DNA of 13,829 nt from an uncultured Saprospiraceae bacterium (GTDB taxonomy: Bacteria > Bacteroidota > Bacteroidia > Chitinophagales > Saprospiraceae). Under the pieces are notes generated by a model. The model did not search any database, had not been told where the DNA came from, and worked only from the letters and a program-made list of their open reading frames with translations. A program made the position numbers and the translations under genes. How positions within the stretch are numbered: the first letter of the stretch is position 1; each line of letters opens with the position of its first letter. The stretch covers positions 1 through 13,829 of the forward strand of contig CALCSX010000106.1 of assembly GCA_937894165.1 (NCBI GenBank), given 5' to 3'. Positions 1-6,215 of this stretch are shown here, piece after piece.

Positions 1-83
1 TTCAGCAGCTTCCGGCGGGAATGTATGTTCTGGAAATAATGACGGAGAATAAGATAGGGGTGATGAAGTTTGTTAAGAGGTGA
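1..83 (+). CDS. C-terminal end of a T9SS type A sorting-domain protein (partial, 5' end outside window)
   Basis: The reading frame starting at base 3 is open from the window edge to a TGA at 81-83. It encodes about 26 residues containing LPAGMYVLEI and ending VMKFVKR. This is the last part of a Bacteroidota type A C-terminal sorting domain: the L-x-x-G-x-Y-x-L-x-I strand followed by a short basic end, usually K-F-x-K-x. Such domains direct a protein with an N-terminal signal peptide through the type IX secretion system to the cell surface or medium. The cargo part lies upstream of the window, so its function cannot be given. The gene converges on the propeller lipoprotein at 670-1905. Confidence 0.72.
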   Translation, partial: QQLPAGMYVLEIMTENKIGVMKFVKR

Positions 84-205
84 AAATAGGTTTAATGTCC
101 ATGTAAATGGCTTAAAATATCACTTTTGGACCCCTCACAAGGTACATCTACTAGTTTCAGAACACAAAATTGCTTATTTTTCATTTCGATACTCGCAATT
201 CAGAC

Positions 206-300
206 ACCTGCATCAGGGATAGAAATGGTGACGGCTCTGCCGGAAGTGCAGCGCACCGAAGCGAAGCGCAGCCATGGATAGCCCGACCCGCCGAGCTATC
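206..300. repeat. GC-rich dispersed intergenic element with internal hairpin
   Basis: A GC-rich island in otherwise AT-rich intergenic DNA between two convergent genes. It begins with ACCTGCATCAGGGATAG (206-222). The centre is rich in short self-complementary pieces such as GCGCACC/GAAGCGC. It ends with an inverted repeat, GATAGC (277-282) and GCTATC (295-300), around a C-rich 12-base loop. The leading motif recurs with two changes at 9175-9191. From memory, similar GCATCAGGGAT elements followed by GC-rich palindromes are scattered between genes in many Bacteroidota, but this cannot be checked here. A 64-codon open frame across it (170-364) is judged non-coding. It could be an extragenic palindrome or a non-autonomous repeat. 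Confidence 0.5.
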
Positions 301-385
301 TAGTTATATATTCTCTAGGAAAAATCGTTTTAAAGCTAGGCGGGGGATGCCAACATTAATATAGCCCATGTTCCCTCTTCCAAAT

Positions 386-651
386 TTCTCGTGGTTCGAG
401 AATGAGCCCACTTTTAAATTTAAATTCTCGTGGTTCGAGAAAGATAGCGTAATCAGCCACATAATCCTCGTGGTTCGAGAAATGAGCCCACTTTAAAATC
501 AAAATTCTCGTGGTTCGAGAATAACTAATGGAGGTGGTTCATATTATTCTCGTGGTTCGAGAAATGAGGAGACAATAGACTCCTTTGGAAGAAATTCTCG
601 TGGTTTGAGAAAATGTTTTGAAAATAATTCACAATTCTCGTGATAGAAGAA
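386..651 (+). repeat. Hairpin array 1: seven units of TTCTCGTGGTTCGAGAA
   Basis: Seven 17-base units start at 386, 425, 465, 505, 547, 595 and 635. Four are exact (386, 425, 505, 547). The unit at 465 has TCCTCG, that at 595 has TTTGAGAA, and the one at 635 is degenerate. Each exact unit is a perfect 6-bp stem, TTCTCG/CGAGAA, with loop TGGTT. Spacers are 22, 23, 23, 25, 31 and 23 bases. The spacers after units 1 and 3 are related (both carry GAGCCCACTTT), and the spacer after unit 4 reappears in array 2. The array fills the space downstream of the propeller lipoprotein, whose stop lies 18 bases beyond the last unit. The strand given is that on which the loop reads TGGTT. Function unknown. Confidence 0.85.
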
Positions 652-669
652 TTATGACCTTCAATTACC

Positions 670-1905
670 CTATTTTTCAACACCTCTGATAGCAAAAACA
701 TGCTTTGCTGAGGATGTATATAAAATTCCTGTTTCTTGATCTACTGCCACATCTCCTCTAAATCCTTGATTATTTTCTGATGCACCTTCTTGAATAAGAA
801 TAACTTCTCCTGAACTTGCACTAACAGCCCACAATTTGTTTTCAGAAATATAGTAGATAATGCCATCATGATAAACCGGTGAGCCTGATGAGGAGGAATA
901 TTCTCCTAAATTAACATGTTTCCATTGAAGATTTCCAGTATTTATATCAATTGCGAAGAGACCTGAAAGGTCATCTTTTAGTATAATAGCATTTTCATTT
1001 TTTGCGAAAATTGGCCTGAACTGCGAAATTGAATGATTACCTGATGGATGATTAAATTGCCAAATGATATCCCCAGTATTCATATCTAAACATAAGAATT
1101 TTGATCTTGTACTTAGATAGGCTTTATTATCTCGAAGTAAGATTTGATGTGAAGTTCCGGCTTCTAGAGGACTAAGGTCATTATGCCTCCACAGGTATTT
1201 TCCTTTATTAATATTCCAAGCCGCAATATCAACTTGCTTTCCAAGAGATAATAGTTGTTTCATAATTAAAATACTATCACCGGATTCAGGATGTATCCAA
1301 AGATTCATGCCTCTAATATGATAATTTGAATTCTCCAAGTTCAAGGAGTAAATAGTTTCCCAACTTTCAAAGTCTAACACATGAGATCTCACTACATAAG
1401 TTGTTGAATCACCCGTTTTATATCTTGAGTGATAAAAATGGTCACCAAGTAAATTCCCCTTCAAATAAAGAGTCCCATCGTTAGGAGGTTCAAATGTATG
1501 TTTTCGTAAACCGGTAATCACATCATGTGCCCAAATATTTAAAAAATCTTGCAGGATAAGCAAACTGTTTTTTTGGACTGCATAAAATACAAAATATTCA
1601 ATAAATTTATTCTCCCACAATCTCTCCCCTGTTTTCTTATCGTAGCCATAGATAAAGGTATAGTTATTTAATTCCCCTATATATATAACAATATCACCGT
1701 CTAAATAAATTCCTTTGTAAGTAACACCATCCTCTCCTTGCAATTTATCTGACCATAGCGTATCAATATTGTCATATGAGGATTCATACTCGCAGTAGAA
1801 GCACGAATTATCTTTTTCAGGGACGGTGTTTTTGGAACAAGATTGCCATAGAATTAGTAAAAGTAAAAAGGAAAAGTATTTATGGCTGATTATCAATGCC
1901 CGCAT
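670..1905 (-). CDS. PQQ-like beta-propeller repeat lipoprotein
   Basis: Predicted 411-residue lipoprotein from the Met codon at 1905. An upstream in-frame start at 1950 would add 15 lysine-rich residues before the signal peptide, so the internal Met is preferred. The signal reads MRALIISHKYF, a run of leucines, then the lipobox LWQSC with the lipidated cysteine about residue 23. The rest shows beta-propeller blades of the PQQ-like/BamB type, each with a D-x-x-T/S-G-x-x-x-W turn: DKKTGERLW, DMNTGDIIW, DINTGNLQW, SASSGEV. Such proteins serve as outer-membrane assembly scaffolds or as quinone-dependent or sugar-binding propellers; no catalytic residues can be assigned. It probably sits in the cell envelope facing the periplasm or surface. 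The gene is alone between hairpin arrays 1 and 2, with no operon partner. Confidence 0.8.
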   Translation of the reverse strand: MRALIISHKYFSFLLLLILWQSCSKNTVPEKDNSCFYCEYESSYDNIDTLWSDKLQGEDGVTYKGIYLDGDIVIYIGELNNYTFIYGYDKKTGERLWENKFIEYFVFYAVQKNSLLILQDFLNIWAHDVITGLRKHTFEPPNDGTLYLKGNLLGDHFYHSRYKTGDSTTYVVRSHVLDFESWETIYSLNLENSNYHIRGMNLWIHPESGDSILIMKQLLSLGKQVDIAAWNINKGKYLWRHNDLSPLEAGTSHQILLRDNKAYLSTRSKFLCLDMNTGDIIWQFNHPSGNHSISQFRPIFAKNENAIILKDDLSGLFAIDINTGNLQWKHVNLGEYSSSSGSPVYHDGIIYYISENKLWAVSASSGEVILIQEGASENNQGFRGDVAVDQETGILYTSSAKHVFAIRGVEK

Positions 1906-2051
1906 ATGCAAATAAAATTTCTTTAAGGTAAACTTTTTCTTAGAAAGCACAAGATGATTGTAGAAATTTAGATAAAAATATTTTTTGAGTATATCTTCAT
2001 AAGAAATAAATTTCTTGAGTTTTCAATCATGGGTTCTTACGCGGGTGGTAT

Positions 2052-2393
2052 TTCTGGGTTTCGAGAGAATTTGGATCAGAATTGAGTTGATTCTCGGGTT
2101 TCGAGAAAATCCTGGTAAGAAAACAAAAATTCTCGTGGTTCGAGAATAACTAATGAAGGTGGTTCATATTATTCTCGTGGTACGAGAAAATGTAGTGACC
2201 TCTGTTCAATAAATTTTCGTGGTTCGAGAAAATATTCTGATCAATTCTCGTGGTTCGAGAAAATGCAATGTAATCGGACTAAATTATTCTCGTGGTTCGA
2301 GAAAGATAGTGAAAGCTGTGCCTTTCATTCTCGTGGTTCGAGAAAATGTCCCGGCATGAATCTCTTTTGAAAATTATTCTCGTGGTTCGAGAA
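2052..2393 (+). repeat. Hairpin array 2: nine units of TTCTCGTGGTTCGAGAA
   Basis: Nine units start at 2052, 2091, 2130, 2172, 2214, 2245, 2287, 2328 and 2377. Five are exact (2130, 2245, 2287, 2328, 2377). The first is degenerate. Those at 2091 and 2172 have altered loops (GGTTT, TGGTA) but intact stems, and the one at 2214 has a G-U type change in the stem. Spacers are 21, 22, 25, 25, 14, 25, 24 and 32 bases. Several spacers recur: TAACTAATGRAGGTGG also in array 1; GACCTCTGTTC, a GTAAGAAAA spacer and the 32-base spacer in array 3. All units point the same way as in arrays 1 and 3. The array lies between the stop of rlmN, 16 bases away, and the start of the propeller lipoprotein, so on rlmN mRNA it would form tandem 3' hairpins. 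Confidence 0.87.
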
Positions 2394-2409
2394 AATCCAC
2401 CCCCACCTT

Positions 2410-3453
2410 CTAATCCTTATTAGCCAACTGCCCGCAAGCTGCATCAATATCCTTACCGCGGCTCCTCCTTACTGTCACCATCACTCCCTTCTTGGTAAGC
2501 GATTCAGCAAAACGATTCAGTCTTTCTTCATCAGATTTCTCGAAGGTGCCGAGACCGATGGGGTTGTATTCTATAATGTTGATCTTGACAGGGTAGTGAC
2601 GGCATAATTTGGACAGGTTTTCAGCGTCCTGAAGGGTGTCATTATAGTTGTGAAATGCGATGTACTCGTATGAAATCCTGTTGCCGGTCTGTTGATAAAA
2701 GTATTGAATGGCCTCGTGCAAGGCCTCCAAATTGTTACTTTCGTTGATAGGCATCATCTCATTTCGCTTGGCGTCATCAGCGGCGTGGAGAGATAGTGCT
2801 AGATTGACCTTAGTGCCGTCATCCGCCATCTTTCTGATCATTTTGGCTATGCCGGCTGTACTAATCGTTATCCTTTTCGGTGACATCCCTAATCCTTCCT
2901 GCCCTATTACTTCAACACTTCTCATCACATTCTTATAATTGAGGAGTGGCTCACCCATGCCCATATACACGATATTTGTGAGGGGATGCTTGAAATGTTC
3001 GAGACATTGTTTGTTCACACCTACCACCTGATCATATATTTCTGCTGCTGTCAACTGGCGTTTCAGGCCCATGGTGCCGGTAGCGCAAAAGCTGCAAGTC
3101 AAACTACAGCCGATCTGGGAAGAAACACACACTGTAAATCTATTTTTCCCGGGAACCGGTATCAACACTGACTCCATTTTGTGCCCTTCATGGGTAGTCC
3201 AGCGGGATTTTATAGTGCCGTCGGAAGAAAATTGCTCTTTATCCAGAGAAATTGGTAGAAAAACATACTCCTCATCCAGTTTTTTCCTCAATTCAAGCGA
3301 AAGATTGGTCATTTCATCAAAACTGACAGCGCTCCTCTTCCAAATCCAATCGTAAATTTGCCCCGCTCTGAATTTTGGCTCATTCACCGCGAGGCAATAG
3401 GCGATTATATCTTCCTTGCTGATCGTTCTTATGTCTTTCTTTTCCACATTCAT
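2410..3453 (-). CDS. rlmN: Dual-specificity 23S rRNA/tRNA adenine-C2 methyltransferase RlmN
   Basis: Radical SAM enzyme that methylates C2 of A2503 in 23S rRNA and, in studied relatives, A37 of some tRNAs. Starting at the Met codon at 3453 gives 347 residues, the normal family length; the open frame runs 20 codons further upstream, but that stretch is hydrophobic and unlike the family. The 4Fe-4S cluster motif is C116-x3-C120-x2-C123 within GCSLTCSFCATG. The two methyl-transfer cysteines are present: C109 (TVCVSS), corresponding to E. coli Cys118, and C340 (DAACGQL), corresponding to Cys355. GMGEPLLNY and SLHAADD motifs are also seen. The N-terminal domain reads NEPKFRAGQIYDWIW. It appears single-gene, followed by hairpin array 2. 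A second copy with a nearly identical C-terminal two thirds lies at 12605-13642. Confidence 0.96.
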   Translation of the reverse strand: MNVEKKDIRTISKEDIIAYCLAVNEPKFRAGQIYDWIWKRSAVSFDEMTNLSLELRKKLDEEYVFLPISLDKEQFSSDGTIKSRWTTHEGHKMESVLIPVPGKNRFTVCVSSQIGCSLTCSFCATGTMGLKRQLTAAEIYDQVVGVNKQCLEHFKHPLTNIVYMGMGEPLLNYKNVMRSVEVIGQEGLGMSPKRITISTAGIAKMIRKMADDGTKVNLALSLHAADDAKRNEMMPINESNNLEALHEAIQYFYQQTGNRISYEYIAFHNYNDTLQDAENLSKLCRHYPVKINIIEYNPIGLGTFEKSDEERLNRFAESLTKKGVMVTVRRSRGKDIDAACGQLANKD

Positions 3454-3540
3454 AGTGCAATGGTAAGGGTTTTTGATGAGATAGAATATTAAGTGGCTTA
3501 AAGAAAAACCCAAATACTGCGTTACATGAATCTGATTTCG

Positions 3541-3759
3541 TTAATAAAATATTTCATCGTTCCTGTAAGTTTTACCACCTATCTCCACATCCTCTTCACT
3601 ATTTATCTCGAAGTAATCCTCCAATGGATCGAAGTCCGGACCATCATTATAAGTTTCTACATTATAAACCCAAGTTGATCCTAAAGGTGCGAATTCCACT
3701 TGTGCTGAAACTTGGAAAACTAAAAATTGAATTACGATTGAAATAAAGGATTTTACCAT
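3541..3759 (-). pseudogene. Short exported protein, probably a 3'-truncated gene
   Basis: A 72-residue frame starting MVKSFISIVIQFLVFQVSAQ, a clear signal peptide ending in A-Q, followed by VEFAPLGSTWVYN and VEIGGKTYRNDEIFY. From memory, an 'xFAPLGxxWYYN' opening followed by 'V.I.GK.Y' is common at the start of much larger secreted Bacteroidota proteins with C-terminal sorting domains. Here the frame stops after the 'GKTYRNDEIFY' strand and no sorting domain follows. This suggests that the 3' part has been lost between this point and rlmN. The start is 8 bases downstream of the previous gene's stop, so the two are probably cotranscribed. It could alternatively be an intact small exported protein. 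Type set to pseudogene on inference. Confidence 0.5.
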
Positions 3760-3767
3760 GATATATT

Positions 3768-5321
3768 TTATTGAATAATGAATTTTTCTGATTTTACAAC
3801 TACTCCCTTTGAAACAATATTTACAAAATAAACTCCCGGAGCCATTCCTCTAAAGTTCAAAATAGTTTTTGGAGAATTAAATTCTTTTTTAAGCAACACT
3901 TTTGCATCTAAACTTACGATTTGTAGATATTGATCATTAGAATTCAAATCAAAATTTATATGTTCTATCACTAATATTTCATTTGTAGGATTGGGGTAAA
4001 GTTTTAGTTCTATATCATGAAGTAACACGTTCCGAACAAAGTTGGTAGAATCTCCATTGATGATGATAAGATCTTCACAATTTGAATTCCAGCAACCATT
4101 CAAATCTAAGCTGACTAGCCATGTGTCAATATCATTTATGTAAGGGTCAGGATTTTCAACAAGGTAGTTAAATTGTCCCGTAAAATATAATTTTTCATCC
4201 AATACAGTAACTGCACCTACATAGGTAGCAATTGTTGAATCTGGATCTAAAAAAAGTCTTTCCCACATTATATTTCCGTCGAAATTAATTAAAAATGCCC
4301 ATCCATCTGCGCCATTGCGATTTTCGTATTCTTCTTGTAAATAGAAATAACTACTTATTCCAGCTCCTACGATCCCAAATCCATTAACAAATGATACGTT
4401 TAAAATATCCTTACTACTTCGATGAAGAAAAACATGCTCCCATACAACTTCCAATTCTGGTGATAATTTTGTAATAATAGAAGGATAGGGGAAAGCAAAA
4501 TCCTCTTCTAAAGAAACGTCAGATTGATTTGTTACATATATATAGCCATCTTCGTCTTTAATTATTTTCGTGGGATTTCTATATCCAATATTTTCTGAAA
4601 TTACTTTTTGTTCAACTAATTCAAAATTATTATCGAATCTTTCAATAAAATGAAATAGCTTAAATCCCCCTTCATCAAATCTCTTTAACTTTATCGCACT
4701 ACTAACAAATTCATCATCCATTCTTAAAATACTAAAATCATAAAGATCTAGCAGATCATATGGTAAGTATTTTTCATATATTAATTTAAATTCATAGTCG
4801 AATTTATAAAAAAAATAACGATGGCCACTTTCATTTTTTATACGTCCATTAACTAATATGTAATCATCATAATAAATTAGGCGAAATAGATCTAAATGCG
4901 ATTCCGTATTATGAGTTATTTTTTTTAGAATTTTATTGCTACCATCTAATTTGGATTTGTATAAATAAAAGTAACTTGAATCTGACCTAGAGGTGTACCC
5001 ATATGTATAAGCAAAACCATTTGAATATTTGATATTATTTTGATGACTAAGCACAATATTTGCTGAAAAATCATTGAATAATATTTTATTCAAAATTTCA
5101 CCATTTGCATTAATATGTACAATTCCTATGCAATTGGACAATGGATCATATAAATCTTGACAATCACCTTCTATAGAAATTAAAAATTCGTTTTCATGAA
5201 TAACAATAATTTCTTTTCCGGTGTCTTTTGGACCATTCCAGAATGGTATCTTTTTAGAAATTTCTTGGGAATAAATGTTTGATGAAATTAATATAGTAAT
5301 TAAGCTTAACAATATTTTCAT
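3768..5321 (-). CDS. Secreted T9SS type A sorting-domain protein with propeller-like N-terminal region
   Basis: From the Met at 5321 this is a 517-residue protein with a good signal peptide (MKILLSLITILISSNIYSQ). The frame extends 19 codons further up, but those codons overlap the hairpin at 5338-5370 and spoil the signal peptide, so the internal start is chosen. The middle holds repeated strands of the form I-x-x-L-x-x-x-x-x-V-W-E and a late LNGCWNSNCEDL segment, as in many large Bacteroidota secreted proteins that read as sequential beta blades. The last ~75 residues are a T9SS type A sorting domain: KLYPNPTNEIL, then LQIVSLDAKVL, then MAPGVYFVNI and a KSEKFIIQ end. It should be exported to the periplasm and then secreted or surface-anchored by T9SS. 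The ligand or activity is not recognisable. Confidence 0.85.
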   Translation of the reverse strand: MKILLSLITILISSNIYSQEISKKIPFWNGPKDTGKEIIVIHENEFLISIEGDCQDLYDPLSNCIGIVHINANGEILNKILFNDFSANIVLSHQNNIKYSNGFAYTYGYTSRSDSSYFYLYKSKLDGSNKILKKITHNTESHLDLFRLIYYDDYILVNGRIKNESGHRYFFYKFDYEFKLIYEKYLPYDLLDLYDFSILRMDDEFVSSAIKLKRFDEGGFKLFHFIERFDNNFELVEQKVISENIGYRNPTKIIKDEDGYIYVTNQSDVSLEEDFAFPYPSIITKLSPELEVVWEHVFLHRSSKDILNVSFVNGFGIVGAGISSYFYLQEEYENRNGADGWAFLINFDGNIMWERLFLDPDSTIATYVGAVTVLDEKLYFTGQFNYLVENPDPYINDIDTWLVSLDLNGCWNSNCEDLIIINGDSTNFVRNVLLHDIELKLYPNPTNEILVIEHINFDLNSNDQYLQIVSLDAKVLLKKEFNSPKTILNFRGMAPGVYFVNIVSKGVVVKSEKFIIQ

Positions 5322-5337
5322 AATTGATAATTTAATA

Positions 5338-5370
5338 TGGAATGTGGATTCTAAATAAATCCACATTCCA
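5338..5370 (-). terminator. Perfect 13-bp intercistronic hairpin, possible terminator
   Basis: TGGAATGTGGATT (5338-5350) and AATCCACATTCCA (5358-5370) are exact inverted copies around a 7-base loop. The stem-loop lies 8 bases after the stop of the subtilisin-like gene and 16 bases before the chosen start of the next gene. On the minus strand it is followed by TATTAAATTATC, which is T-rich but has no continuous T-run. It may be a leaky terminator or an mRNA-stabilising hairpin that separates expression of the two secreted proteins. It also argues against the longer start at 5378. Confidence 0.6.
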
Positions 5371-5378
5371 ATAATCAT

Positions 5379-6215
5379 TTATTGCTTAATTACTTTTTTA
5401 ACGGTAATTAATTTAGAATTTTTATCGACAAAGTGCAAGAAATAAATTCCACTATTCCAATTACTAGTGTATAAAATTTGACTATTTTGTTCTTCAGACA
5501 TTTTTATCGTGGACACTTTCTGTCCAATTGCATTATAAATTTCAATCGTATAATCTGTATCAAAGCCATAAGTACCTAAAGTCATCTCATCTTTAAAAGG
5601 ATTTGGAGAAGCAATAACTTTAACTAGCTCATTAACTGATTTTAGACTTTCATCTTCATTACCTATTTTTAATTCAGAATGATTAGGGACATCCGGGAAC
5701 TCATAAGTAAAATGTCTTCCATACATCACCCCTAATATGGACTTGGCATAAGATCTGACACCTGATTCACTGGCAGCAATACTCTCTAATTCTAAGGAAT
5801 CTGATACACTTACCATGTTATCTTCATTATTTCTAAGTCTTTTTAAATTTATTGTCTGAATATCTTTGAAGATGGCATCATCTTCAGTAGTGTTTTCAAT
5901 ACTACTTAAAATATTCTCCGCTGAATCAAAGTCATTTATAGACATAGCCAATCCGAATTTCTTTAAAAGTGAATATTTAGTATTTTCCATATCCAATACT
6001 TCAATAGCAGCTTCAATGTTGGATTCCTCCATATATGATTCGATTAAAGAGTTGCTAATATAATCTATCTGCTCATTTATAGTAGATAATTCACTTAATA
6101 AATCTTCATTCTCTTCATCAAAATCTAATTGATTCTCTAGTTGGTCTTTTTGTTCGATTAAAATTGCAAAATTTCCATTGTACTTCCTCCTCCACCGGGA
6201 CCAACTTCTACACAA
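5379..6215 (-). CDS. C-terminal part of the frameshifted subtilisin-like protein: helical region plus T9SS sorting domain
   Basis: A 278-codon frame, but its first ~12 residues (MCRSWSRWRRKY) are the gene upstream read out of frame. The meaningful sequence starts at NGNFAILIEQK, around 6179. A charged, probably alpha-helical region of ~150 residues follows (DQLENQLDFDEENEDLLSEL and TPR-like pairs such as AAIEVLDMENTKYSLLKKFGLA). The end is a T9SS type A sorting domain: ASPNPFKDEM, YTIEIYNAIGQKV, WNSGIYFLHFV and a VKKVIKQ tail. There is no signal peptide of its own, so alone it could not be exported. It is best read as the 3' end of the gene at 6158-8725. Restoring one base would join the frames into about 1,115 residues with signal peptide, protease, beta-helix, helical linker and sorting domain. 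Confidence 0.75.
   Translation of the reverse strand: MCRSWSRWRRKYNGNFAILIEQKDQLENQLDFDEENEDLLSELSTINEQIDYISNSLIESYMEESNIEAAIEVLDMENTKYSLLKKFGLAMSINDFDSAENILSSIENTTEDDAIFKDIQTINLKRLRNNEDNMVSVSDSLELESIAASESGVRSYAKSILGVMYGRHFTYEFPDVPNHSELKIGNEDESLKSVNELVKVIASPNPFKDEMTLGTYGFDTDYTIEIYNAIGQKVSTIKMSEEQNSQILYTSNWNSGIYFLHFVDKNSKLITVKKVIKQ

Noticed and set aside
170..364. 64-codon plus-strand open frame
   Set aside because: It covers the GC-rich palindromic element, has no recognisable domain and a composition unlike the neighbouring genes; judged non-coding.
386..402. tRNA T-arm-like sequence (GGTTCGA) suggesting tRNA fragments or attachment sites
   Set aside because: Only the GGTTCGA string resembles a T-loop. 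The stem geometry is 6 bp with a 5-base loop, and no acceptor or anticodon arms surround any unit.
2001..2016. AAGAAAT-AA-ATTTCTT palindrome upstream of the propeller lipoprotein
   Set aside because: Seven-base arms made almost only of A and T in AT-rich DNA, easily due to chance; not clearly related to the hairpin family.
386..2393. CRISPR array
   Set aside because: The repeats are only 17 bases, spacers range from 14 to 32 bases, and several spacers are copies of one another within or between arrays. No cas gene is in the window.
2708..3355. Three plus-strand frames opposite rlmN (2708-2938, 2986-3171, 3071-3355)
   Set aside because: They are antisense shadows of a well-supported rlmN gene and carry no family signal; similar shadows recur opposite the second copy (12865-13678).
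6165..6215. Programmed -1 ribosomal frameshift joining the two parts of the subtilisin-like gene
   Set aside because: No X-XXY-YYZ slippery heptamer and no evident downstream pseudoknot; a single missing base explains the split.
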